Part shown: positions 16,782 to 27,029 of the stretch, piece by piece
Numbering within the stretch: the first letter of the stretch is position 1
Layout: each line of letters opens with the position of its first letter
DNA from: Vibrio renipiscarius
GTDB taxonomy: Bacteria; Pseudomonadota; Gammaproteobacteria; Enterobacterales; Vibrionaceae
Direction of reading: 5' to 3'
DNA: 64,000 nt
Assembly: GCF_000827885.1 (NCBI RefSeq)
Contig: NZ_JTKH01000024.1
Location: forward strand, 62,001-126,000
Translations under genes and position numbers: made by a program
The notes under the pieces: generated by a model
What the model saw: only the letters and a program-made list of their open reading frames with translations
Database searches by the model: none
Told to the model about the DNA's origin: nothing

Positions 16782-18353
16782 TTAATATTTTTCCGTTCGC
16801 ATTCCCATCACTAAGCTGACGCACATCGCCAGCAGCACAAACGTGAATGGCAATGCTGTTGAAATTGCACCGGCTTGAAGTGCTTGAATCGCTTCTGTAC
16901 CGCCAATCCACAATAACGCCACCGCGATTGCCCCTTCCATGAACGCCCAAAATACGCGTTGTAATACAGGGGCATCCACTTTACCACCCGCAGTAATACT
17001 ATCGATAACTAAAGAGCCGGAGTCTGACGAGGTGATGAAAAAGACCAGCACGAGCACGATTGCAATAATCGAAAGCATGCCACTGTATGGCAGAGCATCA
17101 AACATTTCAAACATGGCGAGTGAAACGTCAGTGAGCCCTTTTGCTCCTAATGTGCCAACTTGGTTTGCCACTTGATCAATCGCCAATCCACCAAAGACCG
17201 ACATCCACAGCATGGTTACCGCGGTTGGCACTAAAAGTACGGCGGTAATAAATTCACGAACCGTTCGGCCTCTCGATACGCGAGCAATAAACATCCCGAC
17301 AAATGGCGACCATGAGATCCACCATGCCCAATAGAATACTGTCCAGCCTTGGAACCACGCTTCATCTTGACGACCATGCGGATTACTTAGCGGCAGTATA
17401 TTCTCAACGTACGCCATAAAGGTCGTTGGGATATTACCGATCGCCACAGCCCAACCGACCAATGCGACCAAAATGAGTAAGACAAACGCCACAATCATAT
17501 TGATGTTACTGATGACTTTCACACCGCCATCAATGCCTCTAATGACCGAGACCACCGCAAGTAATGTCACCACCGTAATCACAACAATTTGCAGCCCTAA
17601 TCCCGCAGGTATACCAAATACATGATGGATACCGCTCGCCGCTTGCTGTGCCCCCAAACCAAGTGATGTCGCCAGGCCAAATAACGTTGCCAATACCGCC
17701 AGAATGTCAACGATATGACCAGCCCACCCCCACGCTCTATCGCCTAAAATAGGATAAAAAATTGAACGAATAGACAGTGGCAGCCCCTTGTTGTAAGCAA
17801 AAAAAGCTAAGGAGAGTGCAACAACGCCGTAGATGGCCCATGGGTGTAAACCCCAATGATACATGGTCGCCCCCATGGCCAAACGCGCGGCTTCTGGCGT
17901 ATTAGCTTCAACGCCCAGCGGGGTTTCGTACCATCCGGTAAAATACGCGACTGGCTCAGCTACACTCCAAAACATCAAACCAATACCCATCCCGGCTGCA
18001 AATAGCATCGATAACCAAGATAGATATGAGTAATCCGCTGAAGCGTCAACGCCACCTAAGCGAATCCGGCCAAATGGGCTCACAATCAGCGCCAAACAGA
18101 AAACAACAAAAATGTTACCCGACCAAATAAATAGCCAGTCAAAACTGCCGATTATTTTCCACTTCAATCCATCCAACGCCGTTTTTGCCGTCTCAGCATC
18201 CATAATCAAAGCGGCGACTAAAAACAGCGCAATAAAACCAGCGCTAAAACCAAATACTGGGTTGTGTACATCAAAGCCCCATTTCTGGACGTTATCCTGA
18301 CCAATGGTGTAATCCGTACTATCAATACTGTACTTATCGATTCCTTTTGTCAT
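16782..18353 (-). CDS. BCCT-family betaine/carnitine/choline transporter
   Basis: This 523-residue inner-membrane importer for compatible solutes has 12 predicted membrane spans. BCCT signatures are clear: GMGIGLMFWSVAEPV near residue 120, MYHWGLHPWAIY near 165, and the aromatic block FYWAWWISWSPFVGMF followed by IARVSRGRT, the family's substrate-binding region. It has no long cytoplasmic C-terminal tail, so osmosensing by such a tail is unlikely. The divergent MarR-type gene at 18691 resembles CosR, a repressor of compatible-solute genes in vibrios, and probably controls it. Glycine betaine is the likeliest substrate. Confidence 0.92.
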   Translation of the reverse strand: MTKGIDKYSIDSTDYTIGQDNVQKWGFDVHNPVFGFSAGFIALFLVAALIMDAETAKTALDGLKWKIIGSFDWLFIWSGNIFVVFCLALIVSPFGRIRLGGVDASADYSYLSWLSMLFAAGMGIGLMFWSVAEPVAYFTGWYETPLGVEANTPEAARLAMGATMYHWGLHPWAIYGVVALSLAFFAYNKGLPLSIRSIFYPILGDRAWGWAGHIVDILAVLATLFGLATSLGLGAQQAASGIHHVFGIPAGLGLQIVVITVVTLLAVVSVIRGIDGGVKVISNINMIVAFVLLILVALVGWAVAIGNIPTTFMAYVENILPLSNPHGRQDEAWFQGWTVFYWAWWISWSPFVGMFIARVSRGRTVREFITAVLLVPTAVTMLWMSVFGGLAIDQVANQVGTLGAKGLTDVSLAMFEMFDALPYSGMLSIIAIVLVLVFFITSSDSGSLVIDSITAGGKVDAPVLQRVFWAFMEGAIAVALLWIGGTEAIQALQAGAISTALPFTFVLLAMCVSLVMGMRTEKY

Positions 18354-18690
18354 AGTTTCTCTCTAAGTGTTTATTCGAGACATTCCTTGCACCAATCATT
18401 TAGAGTTAAAATGATTATGAATCAGAATGAATCTTGACTAATCTCTCAATAGTGTACGCACATTAGTCAGATACGTCAGTAATGACGGCAAAATTAGTCA
18501 TTATTTATTAAGATTCCATAGAAAATGATTCATTATCACCCGACGCTCAGAAGGACCGGATTATCATTCGACATCTAATTATAAAAGCGCATTTTTTGTC
18601 ATAGAACGCTGGCTTATATTAGTTTCACTTCTATTTTTCATCCTTTTGAGTTATGTTCTTCAGCGGAAAAATTAGGTTTAAGGATTTATC
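18354..18690. promoter_or_regulatory. Divergent control region of BCCT and MarR genes
   Basis: This 337-base gap contains an inverted pair of near-identical 13-mers, TGATTATGAATCA (18412-18424) and TGATTCATTATCA (18536-18548), each partly palindromic, as expected of MarR-type operators. It also contains three copies of the heptamer TTAGTCA or its complement between 18430 and 18505. I cannot assign promoter elements with confidence. Confidence 0.45.
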
Positions 18691-19167
18691 TTGGAAAAGC
18701 ACGAAGAAGTTCTTGTGTCATTAAGACAAATTATCCGCGCCATTGATTTACACTCAAAAAAACTAAGTAAAGAGTCAGGCTTAACAGCACCACAACTGAT
18801 TTTGATGCGCTCTATCCGAGATTTAGGTGAAGTCACCATTAAACAACTCTCGACTCACACCAACATGAGTCAAGCTACCGCCACCATCATTCTCGATAGA
18901 CTTCAGCGTAATGGGCTAATTGAACGCCGACGCAGTGAAACGGATAAACGAAAAGTCCACGCCGTGTTGACAGAACAAGGTAAAGAACGGTTAGAACAAG
19001 CCCCAATGCCGCTGCAACAAAGCTTCATTAATAAATACCACCAGCTAGACGAATGGGAACAAACTCTCCTACTTTCTTCGGTACAAAGACTGTCCATGAT
19101 GATGAACGCTGAAGACATTGACGTAGCCCCAGTACTCGAGCTTGGTAGCATTACAAAGGCTGACTAG
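18691..19167 (+). CDS. MarR-family regulator, CosR-like
   Basis: This 158-residue winged-helix repressor closely follows the CosR pattern as I know it: it begins MEKHEEVLVSLRQIIRAIDL, continues KLSKESGLTAPQL, and ends near the VLELGS motif. The recognition helix lies in TNMSQATATIILDRLQRNG, and the wing in RRRSETDKRKVHAVLT. CosR represses ectoine and betaine synthesis and BCCT transport genes at low salinity in vibrios. Here the gene stands divergently from a BCCT gene, so a local paralogue is likely. The start is TTG, with AAGGA upstream. Confidence 0.85.
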   Translation: MEKHEEVLVSLRQIIRAIDLHSKKLSKESGLTAPQLILMRSIRDLGEVTIKQLSTHTNMSQATATIILDRLQRNGLIERRRSETDKRKVHAVLTEQGKERLEQAPMPLQQSFINKYHQLDEWEQTLLLSSVQRLSMMMNAEDIDVAPVLELGSITKAD

Positions 19168-19273
19168 TACGGACGAGTCTTAGTGACTGCCTAGACAACG
19201 ATCTACACTGGTGAGCAGCCAGCAATCACTGAACTAAGTATGCTCACCGGATTAAAACCTGTGGAAATTCTGA

Positions 19274-19585
19274 ATGAAAAGCCCTTGCATCGCTGCGTGT
19301 AAAAATATTGATGGCATCTGTAGTGGATGCAAACGCACTATGGATGAAATCGCCAACTGGCGACACTATGATGACACAAAGAGACAAGCGATTATGGACC
19401 GCTTGAGTGGTAAAGCGACGACACATGATTGCTCTACCTGCTCACAACCTACACACTGCGATATCACGGCAGGCAAAACCGAATGCTGGTGCTTTGCTGT
19501 CGAAACTCGCGATCTCACCGAATCCTCAAAACATAACCAATGCCAATGCCGTGGTTGTTTAGCTAAACTCCCTGTTTCCTTATGA
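19274..19585 (+). CDS. DUF1289 and cysteine-rich CWC domain fusion
   Basis: This 103-residue protein has two small cysteine modules. Residues 1-50 match DUF1289 (SPCIAACKNIDGICSGCKRT, then EIANW). Residues 50-103 match the cysteine-rich CWC family (CSTCSQPTHCDITAGKTECWCF, with the CWC triplet). Together they carry about a dozen cysteines and probably bind zinc or an iron-sulfur centre. No function is established. An inverted repeat (GGTGAGCA / TGCTCACC, 19210-19248) lies just upstream. It follows the MarR gene on the same strand but 106 bases away, so independent transcription is possible. Confidence 0.75.
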   Translation: MKSPCIAACKNIDGICSGCKRTMDEIANWRHYDDTKRQAIMDRLSGKATTHDCSTCSQPTHCDITAGKTECWCFAVETRDLTESSKHNQCQCRGCLAKLPVSL

Positions 19586-19769
19586 TTTTCGCATTAGTTT
19601 TTCTAACGTAAATCATAGATTTTTATCTTGCTGAAATATAGACATTTCCATTGATAACAAGTCAGTCTCGCTCTAATATCTCGCCGCTGTTAACCCCCTT
19701 ATTTAATTTTAATAAGCTGTGCTATTTGCTCAGCTTTAGGTTGTTGTTCTTTTTTAAGGTCTCTCGCGG

Positions 19770-20975
19770 ATGTTTTCTGTTTCTCCAATCTTCAAATTTA
19801 CATTTCTTGTTGCTATTTTGACCGCTGTTGGTCAAATGACGCAAACAATGTATGTGCCTTCTATTGGCCAAATGGCCCACGAGTTTCTAGTTACCCCTGC
19901 GAGCTTGCAAGCTGTAATGGCCTGCTATTTGATTCCCTATGGATTATCTCAGTTTGTCTATGGCCCGCTGTCTGATCGTATCGGCCGCAAGCCAATCATA
20001 CTGGGCGGTCTCGCGATTTATATCGTCGGTACTGTGGGCGCATTGTTTGCGCACAGCTTTGAGTGGTTTCTTTTCGGCAGCTTCATTCAAGGTTTAGGCA
20101 TTGGTTGCGGTGGTGCGATGTCACGCACCCTCACTCGCGACTGTTATTCAGGCGCTGAGCTACATAAAGTCAACAGCCTGATCAGCATGTGCGTTATTTT
20201 CTCTCCGCTGATGGCCCCAGTACTTGGCGGCGTGTTTACAGAGATGTTTGGCTGGCGTTCGAGTTACTTATTCTTAGCGCTGTTTGGCATCGCCGTTGTG
20301 ATCACGATGGCCACCAGCTTCAAAGAAACCTTACCGGTTGAAAATCGCCGTCACGAAAAAGTGATCAATAGCTATAAATATGTCTTATCGAACAAACGTT
20401 TCCAAGGCTATTTAATCTGTCTAGTCGCAACATTTTCAGGCGTAGCGATTTTTGAAGCCGCTGCAGGTGTTTTGCTAGCCGGTGTTTTAGGATTACCGGC
20501 GACCACTGTGAGCCTTTTGTTTGTAATGCCAATCCCGGGCTACCTTGTTGGTGCTGGCCTATCAAGCGTGATTGCCGCGCGTCGATCGGAACGTGCCGCA
20601 CTGTCCTTCGGTTTGTTTGCCATTACCCTTGGTTCACTTATCGTAATGATTCCAGGACTTATGGGCCACACAACCGCGTTAACGCTGGTTGGTGGAGCGA
20701 CGGTGTATTTCCTAGGTTCCGGTATTTTGTTCCCAGCCGCAACAACGGGAGCGCTGTCTCCACTGCCTTACCACGCTGGTACAGGTGGTGCAGTCTTGGG
20801 GGGAATGCAAAACCTTGGTGCCGGTATTGCCACACTCTGCGCAGCGTTAATTCCTGCGCCAAATCAGTTACCTCTTGGGGCGTTAATGCTCGTCATGTCG
20901 ATTTTTGTGATGATTGGCTTGGCTCGAGTGTACAAGCGCCAGGATCCATCCAACGAGATGCCGTTGGCGGTTTAG
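19770..20975 (+). CDS. emrD: MFS multidrug efflux transporter, EmrD type
   Basis: This 401-residue inner-membrane drug/proton antiporter of the DHA1 family has 12 membrane spans. The loop 2-3 motif reads GPLSDRIGRKPIILGG, and motif C is seen in SPLMAPVLGG near residue 150. The N-terminal TMYVPSIGQMAHEF stretch fits the EmrD/Bcr branch. The ATG at 19770 is preceded by a modest GCGG site. It is a single gene ending at a strong bidirectional terminator. Substrate range cannot be read from the sequence. Confidence 0.85.
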   Translation: MFSVSPIFKFTFLVAILTAVGQMTQTMYVPSIGQMAHEFLVTPASLQAVMACYLIPYGLSQFVYGPLSDRIGRKPIILGGLAIYIVGTVGALFAHSFEWFLFGSFIQGLGIGCGGAMSRTLTRDCYSGAELHKVNSLISMCVIFSPLMAPVLGGVFTEMFGWRSSYLFLALFGIAVVITMATSFKETLPVENRRHEKVINSYKYVLSNKRFQGYLICLVATFSGVAIFEAAAGVLLAGVLGLPATTVSLLFVMPIPGYLVGAGLSSVIAARRSERAALSFGLFAITLGSLIVMIPGLMGHTTALTLVGGATVYFLGSGILFPAATTGALSPLPYHAGTGGAVLGGMQNLGAGIATLCAALIPAPNQLPLGALMLVMSIFVMIGLARVYKRQDPSNEMPLAV

Positions 20976-21004
20976 TTCTCGTTTTATACTGAGTGACACG
21001 CATA

Positions 21005-21029
21005 AAAAAGGAGCCTAAGGCTCCTTTTT
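21005..21029. terminator. Bidirectional terminator (emrD / HopJ family gene)
   Basis: AAAAAGGAGCC and GGCTCCTTTTT form a near-perfect hairpin between convergent genes. Confidence 0.88.
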
Positions 21030-21053
21030 GTGTTTGTTGACGCGACGAGTTAA

Positions 21054-21392
21054 CTAGCTCAACGCAGCACCTTCAAATTTAATGCCCGACCAGCCGTGAG
21101 CAATGAAATTACGAATATTTTGGTGGTCTTCCCCATCAGGATTGCCCAGTACGTCATGACGATAATAACCACCAAATAGCGCAAGAGTTTGCGCTTCAGA
21201 AAGTTGGTGTTTTTTCGCAAATGAAAAGATTTTGCACGAACCATTATTTTCGCCCGCAGGGTTACGCGCGGTGCCGTTACTAAACGACGTTGGCGTAAAT
21301 TGATAGTTGCCATCAATGACTGCTATGGTTTGCTCAAATTCAATCGTAGTTGGGTTTGCTTTCAGCAACTCTAAAAAGTTATTCAATTCCAT
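21054..21392 (-). CDS. HopJ-family protein
   Basis: This 112-residue cytoplasmic protein matches the HopJ family (PF08888): NYQFTPTSFSNG, NPAGENNGSCKIFSFA, and LALFGGYYRHDVLGNPDG followed by HQNIRNFI. The name comes from a Pseudomonas type III effector, but homologues are widespread in free-living gammaproteobacteria, and no secretion genes lie nearby. Its role is unknown. It is a single gene with its own terminator on the 3' side. Confidence 0.85.
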   Translation of the reverse strand: MELNNFLELLKANPTTIEFEQTIAVIDGNYQFTPTSFSNGTARNPAGENNGSCKIFSFAKKHQLSEAQTLALFGGYYRHDVLGNPDGEDHQNIRNFIAHGWSGIKFEGAALS

Positions 21393-21471
21393 ATGATCAC
21401 ATCTAATTGTTATGTTTTATTTAAACGCCAAGTCTACGGGAAACGAGCAGAACACGCTATATCAGCACCCA

Positions 21472-22323
21472 TTACGATAATGACTCTCCTCGATTTCTGC
21501 GATATTGCCTCGGAGTTTGATCACTCCACACTTTAAATCTTGCACTAAAATTGGCTAAAATTGGATAACCTACCAGTTCACCAATATGTTGCACCGCCCA
21601 GTCCGTCGACAATAGCAATCGTGAAGCATACTCCATGCGCCTTCTCATCAAATAGTTCATCGGGCTATGACCAAAATACTGCTGACATAAGCGGTGAAAA
21701 TGCGGTGGCGAACAGGGAAAAAGTGCCGCTAACTGCTCAACATCCCACTCTTTGTGCAGTTGACGCTGCGCTTCATCAAACACGCGCTTCAAGCGCAGTT
21801 GCTTACTACTCAACGGATGATCCAATGACGCTTTCACTAAAATCGCCAATTGAGCACTGGTGGCTTCAACGATGTCCCCACTGATGTCGATTGGCGTCAT
21901 TCTCGCGCGTAGCAGCAACAATATCGCCGCATAAATGGCTTCGGTGACAGAGCTTAAATGGCATTCTATTTGTTGATGAACCAAACCTTGCCAACTCTTC
22001 TCTGGGTCAAGGAACACCCAAGCGATGCGCCACTCCTCTTCTTCAATACCAAATGTATTCTGTATTCCCGCAGGGACAATTGTTAGTGAACCGGGTTCTA
22101 GTTGATATCTCTGCCCATCACTCTCAAGCCAACCTTTGCCTTTTACAGTGTAAAGCAGCATATGTTTATGCATATTTGTACGAGCGATAGTGAACAACTC
22201 CCAGCAATGAGCAATACCGCATTGGATGAATCCATAACGTTCTAGCTCAAGCACATGGTGATAATCAATAAACTCATGTTCCGTTTTCGCAGAAATTGAC
22301 GCACACTCTTGCATATTGTTCAT
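21472..22323 (-). CDS. AraC-family transcriptional regulator
   Basis: This 283-residue protein has an N-terminal cupin-like sensor domain (HMLLYTVKGKGWLESDG, LEPGSLTIVPAG) and a C-terminal pair of helix-turn-helices (about residues 185-280; WDVEQLAALFPCSPPHFHRL and VQHIGELVGYPILANFSARF). The ATG at 22323 gives the expected family start; a longer reading overlaps the divergent MATE gene. The sensor resembles sugar- or xenobiotic-responsive members. It stands back to back with the MATE gene 95 bases away and is a candidate regulator of it. Confidence 0.88.
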   Translation of the reverse strand: MNNMQECASISAKTEHEFIDYHHVLELERYGFIQCGIAHCWELFTIARTNMHKHMLLYTVKGKGWLESDGQRYQLEPGSLTIVPAGIQNTFGIEEEEWRIAWVFLDPEKSWQGLVHQQIECHLSSVTEAIYAAILLLLRARMTPIDISGDIVEATSAQLAILVKASLDHPLSSKQLRLKRVFDEAQRQLHKEWDVEQLAALFPCSPPHFHRLCQQYFGHSPMNYLMRRRMEYASRLLLSTDWAVQHIGELVGYPILANFSARFKVWSDQTPRQYRRNRGESLS

Positions 22324-22418
22324 GTTGATAGTTCCGCATAACAAATAGATACTTAAAGAAAATACGTAATTCATCGTTACAGATACACTAAATCCCTCAG
22401 TTAGCCGAGGGTAATGCG

Positions 22419-23810
22419 ATGATCGCCACAACTCCAGATAGAACCTTCTTTCAAAACCTAATCAAAATCGGCTTGCCGGTCTCTTTACAATCAATGCTGT
22501 TTTCATTGTTGGGGGTGACTGACATCCTAATGGTAAGCCAGTTGGGTGAAGCCGCAACCGCGGCGGTTGGTGTAGGCAATCGTATCTTCTTCTTCAATCT
22601 GATCGTGGTTTGTGGCGTGAGTGGCGCGGTGAGTGTGCTAGCCTCACAATATTTTGGTGCGAAGAATATGGACGGCGTAAGAATCACTCTATTCCAATCC
22701 ATTTTCGTTGCTATTTTAGTTACTGCGCCCTTTTCGCTTTGGTATATCTTCGATTCAGACCAAGTTGTGTCGATCGTATCTGATAATAGTGAGTACATAT
22801 TTCTCGCCAGTGACTACCTATGGATCACCGCCAGCACGCTGATCTGCACCGCGATTTGTGTTCCACTCGAAGGCGCTCTAAGAGCGATTGGCCATGCCAA
22901 GTTGCCGACCCAGGTCAGTATCTATGCCATTTTGCTCAATTTGCTGCTTAATACGCTGCTGATCTTTGGCTTATTTGGGTTTCCAGAACTTGGCGTGGTC
23001 GGCGCGGCGATCGGCACCAGCGTTTCCCGCTTATTCCAAACGCTGTTACTCAGCTATATCGTTGTTAAGCGCTTTCCGTGCCTTATCGCCTCAAAGGAGA
23101 ATATTTTACAGGCAAAAACCTCGCTCCATCGCCGCCGCTATATGAAAATTGGCCTACCGTTGATCATTCATGACAGTGCTTGGGCGGGTGGCATTTTGTT
23201 CTACAACGTTTTGATTGGTCAACTTGGTGTGACTGAGCTTGCGATATTCTCATTACTGGCGCCCATCGAAAGCGTGATATTTTCAGCGTTCCTCGGTTTC
23301 GCCGTGGCAGCTTCGGTGATCCTCGCCAATGAGATTGGCGCAAATCAATATCAACGTGTTGAACAGACCGCTTGGTGGTATGTATTTATCAGCACGTTGG
23401 CAGCATTTACAATTGCTTTCATCTGCTTTGCAGCAAAGCCTCTTTTACTTAGTGCGATCTCTCTGACTCCGATTTCGGATCCCATTATGGCCACCAATAC
23501 CTTTATTATTATGCTGTTTGGTATGGGTTTTCGCGTTTTCAATATGGTGGCCATTGGCGGTGTACTTAAGAGTGGTGGCGATATTAATTACTCCATATTC
23601 ATCGACCTCTTTGGACAATGGGCAATCGGCATTCCTCTTGCCTACTTTACCGGTATCGTCTTGGGGTGGTCATTAGAGTGGGTCATTGCGATTGTGATAC
23701 TTGAAGAAATTGCCAAAATTTTCTTATCAACCCAACGTATACGTTCTAAAAAATGGATCAATAACTTAGTACAAGACGAACCGATTGTCGCGTCAAATAC
23801 TACGGCCTAA
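22419..23810 (+). CDS. MATE-family efflux transporter
   Basis: This 463-residue inner-membrane protein with 12 spans belongs to the multidrug and toxic compound extrusion family, using Na+ or H+ to export cationic drugs. Recognisable blocks are GLPVSLQSMLFSLLGVTDIL with MVSQLGEAATAAVG at the start, and the repeat-domain counterpart IGLPLIIHDSAWAGGILFYN near residue 245. The ATG at 22419 follows GAGGGTAATGC. A divergent AraC-type gene lies upstream. The next terminator sits directly after the stop. Confidence 0.88.
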   Translation: MIATTPDRTFFQNLIKIGLPVSLQSMLFSLLGVTDILMVSQLGEAATAAVGVGNRIFFFNLIVVCGVSGAVSVLASQYFGAKNMDGVRITLFQSIFVAILVTAPFSLWYIFDSDQVVSIVSDNSEYIFLASDYLWITASTLICTAICVPLEGALRAIGHAKLPTQVSIYAILLNLLLNTLLIFGLFGFPELGVVGAAIGTSVSRLFQTLLLSYIVVKRFPCLIASKENILQAKTSLHRRRYMKIGLPLIIHDSAWAGGILFYNVLIGQLGVTELAIFSLLAPIESVIFSAFLGFAVAASVILANEIGANQYQRVEQTAWWYVFISTLAAFTIAFICFAAKPLLLSAISLTPISDPIMATNTFIIMLFGMGFRVFNMVAIGGVLKSGGDINYSIFIDLFGQWAIGIPLAYFTGIVLGWSLEWVIAIVILEEIAKIFLSTQRIRSKKWINNLVQDEPIVASNTTA

Positions 23811-23840
23811 AAAAAAGCCCCGCATCTTCTGCGGGGCTTG
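23811..23840. terminator. Terminator between MATE and RND genes
   Basis: AAGCCCCGC and GCGGGGCTT form a 9-bp stem. In the minus direction eight T residues follow, so it mainly ends the RND operon; the plus-direction tail is weaker. Confidence 0.85.
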
Positions 23841-23865
23841 TGCTTATCGATTTTGAACAACGGAC

Positions 23866-26800
23866 TTATTCGTCATCCAAATCCACCAACTTAGTGCTGC
23901 CGCCATGAACTTTCTCGCGCTGACGTTGCACCATGGCATAGAAGCCCGGGATAAGTAACGTACCCGCGAGAAGTACGCAGAGCAAGCCACCAATCAATGA
24001 AACACCTAGCGAGTTTTGACTGATATGCCCAGCCCCAGAAGCGAAGATCAGTGGGAAGATACCCAAGATAAACGACCATGATGTCATGTTCACCGCGCGA
24101 AAACGTAGCGTACCGCCCTTCACCGCGGCCTCATCAATTGATGCTTCGTTGTCTTCACGCTCTACCTTGGCAAATTCCACAATCAAAATCGCGTTTTTTG
24201 CCGCCAATGCGATGAGCAAGACTAACCCTATCTGAGCGTAGAGATTCAATGGCGTCCCGGTTAAATTCAACGCTAAGAAAGAGCCAAACGTCGCCACCGG
24301 AACCACAAGAATAATCGCCAGAGGAATACTCCAACTTTCATATTGCGCCACCATAAAGAGGTAAATGAAGATCAACGCTAGGGCAAAAGCAAAAATCGCT
24401 TGGTTACCGGCCAGTACTTCTTGGTAAGCCATCCCTGTCCATTCATATTGATACCCTTGTGGGAGCATTTCAGCCGCTACACGTTCCATTGCCGCGATAG
24501 CGTCACCACTCGAGTAACCTGGCGCGGGTTGGCCTTGAATCACAGCGCTGCGATACATATTGTAACGCCACGCAACATCCGGCTCGAAGATTTGCTCGTA
24601 ACTGACCAGCGTACTCAACGGAACCATCTGGCCTGTCGCGGAGCGAACATGGAAGCGTTCAAGATCATCCATTCCACTGCGGTGTTCCGCATCAGCCTGC
24701 ATAGTCACGCGGAAATTCTTACCGAACATGGTGAAGTCATTCACATACAAGGAACCTAAGTTACCCTGTAGCGTTTGAAAAACACTGGATAATGGCACTC
24801 CAAGTTGCTGCGCTTTTTCGCGATCAATATCGACATAGTAATGCGGCACGTTGGCTCGGAATGTTGAAAAGGCAAAACCAATTTCAGGTTGCTTTTTCGC
24901 TTCGTCAATCAAATCATTCATCAAGATCGACAAGTCGGTACGGCTGCGTCCTAACGTATCTTCCAGAACAAACTCAAAACCGGAAGCTGCGCCCATTCCT
25001 GGGACCGCCGGAGGCCCCATCGCAAAAACAACAGCTTGTGGAAGTTGCATTGCGGCGCGGCCATTAATGCGCTGAGCGATAGCCATTGATGAATGATCAC
25101 CGTCCAAGCCATTACGCATATCCCAATCGTGCAACTTGATGAAGAGCGAAGCTCCATTCGATGCCGCCGCCCCTGTCATAAAAGCGAAGCCATTCGCGAC
25201 AGTGACGCCATCAACGCCCGGTTCTTGCTCGACCATGTCGATCAGTTCTTCCGTCACTTCCTCGGTTCGAGACAAGGACGCAGAATCAGGAAGTTGAACG
25301 TTAACCAGCAAAATACCCTTATCTTCTTGAGGCACAAAAGCGGTCGATGTTGTTTTTGCAAAGAACGTTACCGCTACGATTGCAACGACAAAGAAACCCG
25401 CCAAGAGAATGGTTTTCTTGACCAAAAACCCTGCGATTTGACCATAACGAGTGGTAATCGCCGCAAGTCCATTATTGAACGCTTGGAACCAACGGGCCGT
25501 GTTTCCCCCACCCTGCTTGAGAACCAAAGAACAAATAGCAGGTGATAACGTCAGCGCATTGATTGAAGAGATAACCACCGAGATACAGATGGTTAAAGCA
25601 AACTGTCGATACATGATCCCTGTAATCCCAGGCAACATTGCCACGGGTAAGAATACCGCTAACAAGACGAGCGTAGAGGTCACAATCGGCCCCGTCACTT
25701 CTTTCATGGCAAGCAAGGTTGCTTTACGAGGAGAGATTGTTGGATCCTTTGCCATCGTCGTGTCGACGTTTTCAATCACAAGAATGGCATCATCGACCAC
25801 AATACCAATGGCGAGGATCAAACCAAATAACGTCACGGTGTTGATCGTAAAGCCGGTCATTTGCATCACTGCAAACGTACCAATCAGTGAAACCGGAATC
25901 GCCACAACTGGTATTAATGTCGCGCGCGCACTGCCTAAAAATAGATAAGTAACCGCTATGACGAGTAAAATCGCTTCAATCAGTGTTTTAACTACCCCTT
26001 TAATCGATTCTGCGACAAAGACGGTGGTGTCATAACTGGTCTCATATGCCATACCATCAGGGAAGTTAACACTCAGTTTCTCCAATAAGGCCATGACGGC
26101 CTGGCCACTTTCTAGTGCATTCGCATCCGATTGTAATGAAAGCGCTACGATTGAAGCATCCTGCCCACGAAACTTACCACTACCATCGTAAAACTTTTTA
26201 CCTAACTCAACGCGTGCGACATCTTTCAGATAGACCGTAGACCCATCATTATTGGCACGCAGCACAACATGCTCAAACTCTTCGACAGATTCTAAGCGCC
26301 CTTTCGTGACCAAGTTAAACTGCACTTCCTGAGCATTATTGTAAGGCGCTGCACCCACTCGGCCTGCGGCTACTTGCACGTTCTGCTCTTTCAGTGCAGC
26401 ATTCACATCCGTGGTGGTGACTTTTAGATTGGCCATTTTTTCAGGGTCAAGCCAAACACGCATCGCGTACTCACCGCCACCAATCACATTCACTTCACTG
26501 ATGCCGGTAACACGCGCCAACTGATCTTTCACATTCAAGTTGATGTAGTTAATCAGAAATTGGTCATCATAATGGCCATCAGGATCGTAAAAGTTCAGCA
26601 CCATCAGTAGATCGGGTGAACGTTTTTTCACCGTAATGCCCGCCATGCGAACTTCTTGTGGCAACTTAGATTCAATTTGAGAAACACGGTTTTGCACGTT
26701 GACCTGTGCCATGTCAGGATCGGTGCCCACATCAAACGTGACGTTTAAGCTGTATGAACCGTCATTGGCACTTTTAGAAGACATATAAATCATATCTTCT

Positions 26801-27018
26801 ACGCCATTAACGGCCGATTCTAATGGGTCCGCAATTGCCTGTTCGACAACTTCCGCACTCGCCCCCGTATAGTAGGCCGATACACTGACCGATGGCGGGC
26901 TGATTTTTGGATATTCTGCAATCGGCAATATGGCCAGCGCGATCGCCCCAGCCAATGTGAGAATGATTGAGATAACCAGCGCAAATTTAGGGCGCTGGAT
27001 AAAGAAACGACTTAGCAT
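23866..27018 (-). CDS. RND multidrug efflux pump, inner-membrane subunit (HAE1 family)
   Basis: This 1050-residue proton-driven pump has the AcrB/MexB-type layout: it begins [20 protein letters not shown], has two large periplasmic loops (about residues 35-330 and 560-870), and a transmembrane block around residues 340-540 containing [14 protein letters not shown] with the paired aspartates of the proton relay. The repeat block [15 protein letters not shown] lies near residue 950. It forms an operon with the adaptor gene 11 bases upstream. No outer-membrane channel gene is present, so it probably uses TolC encoded elsewhere. Substrates are unknown. Confidence 0.94.
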   Translation of the reverse strand: MLSRFFIQRPKFALVISIILTLAGAIALAILPIAEYPKISPPSVSVSAYYTGASAEVVEQAIADPLESAVNGVEDMIYMSSKSANDGSYSLNVTFDVGTDPDMAQVNVQNRVSQIESKLPQEVRMAGITVKKRSPDLLMVLNFYDPDGHYDDQFLINYINLNVKDQLARVTGISEVNVIGGGEYAMRVWLDPEKMANLKVTTTDVNAALKEQNVQVAAGRVGAAPYNNAQEVQFNLVTKGRLESVEEFEHVVLRANNDGSTVYLKDVARVELGKKFYDGSGKFRGQDASIVALSLQSDANALESGQAVMALLEKLSVNFPDGMAYETSYDTTVFVAESIKGVVKTLIEAILLVIAVTYLFLGSARATLIPVVAIPVSLIGTFAVMQMTGFTINTVTLFGLILAIGIVVDDAILVIENVDTTMAKDPTISPRKATLLAMKEVTGPIVTSTLVLLAVFLPVAMLPGITGIMYRQFALTICISVVISSINALTLSPAICSLVLKQGGGNTARWFQAFNNGLAAITTRYGQIAGFLVKKTILLAGFFVVAIVAVTFFAKTTSTAFVPQEDKGILLVNVQLPDSASLSRTEEVTEELIDMVEQEPGVDGVTVANGFAFMTGAAASNGASLFIKLHDWDMRNGLDGDHSSMAIAQRINGRAAMQLPQAVVFAMGPPAVPGMGAASGFEFVLEDTLGRSRTDLSILMNDLIDEAKKQPEIGFAFSTFRANVPHYYVDIDREKAQQLGVPLSSVFQTLQGNLGSLYVNDFTMFGKNFRVTMQADAEHRSGMDDLERFHVRSATGQMVPLSTLVSYEQIFEPDVAWRYNMYRSAVIQGQPAPGYSSGDAIAAMERVAAEMLPQGYQYEWTGMAYQEVLAGNQAIFAFALALIFIYLFMVAQYESWSIPLAIILVVPVATFGSFLALNLTGTPLNLYAQIGLVLLIALAAKNAILIVEFAKVEREDNEASIDEAAVKGGTLRFRAVNMTSWSFILGIFPLIFASGAGHISQNSLGVSLIGGLLCVLLAGTLLIPGFYAMVQRQREKVHGGSTKLVDLDDE

Positions 27019-27029
27019 CGAGCCCCCGA

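Noticed and set aside
21054..21392. Type III secretion effector (HopJ)
   Set aside because: The family name is historical; no secretion, chaperone or regulatory genes of that kind lie nearby, and homologues are widespread.
25093..25948. Long plus-strand readings opposite the RND pump gene
   Set aside because: They are shadows of a 1050-codon gene with clear family motifs.
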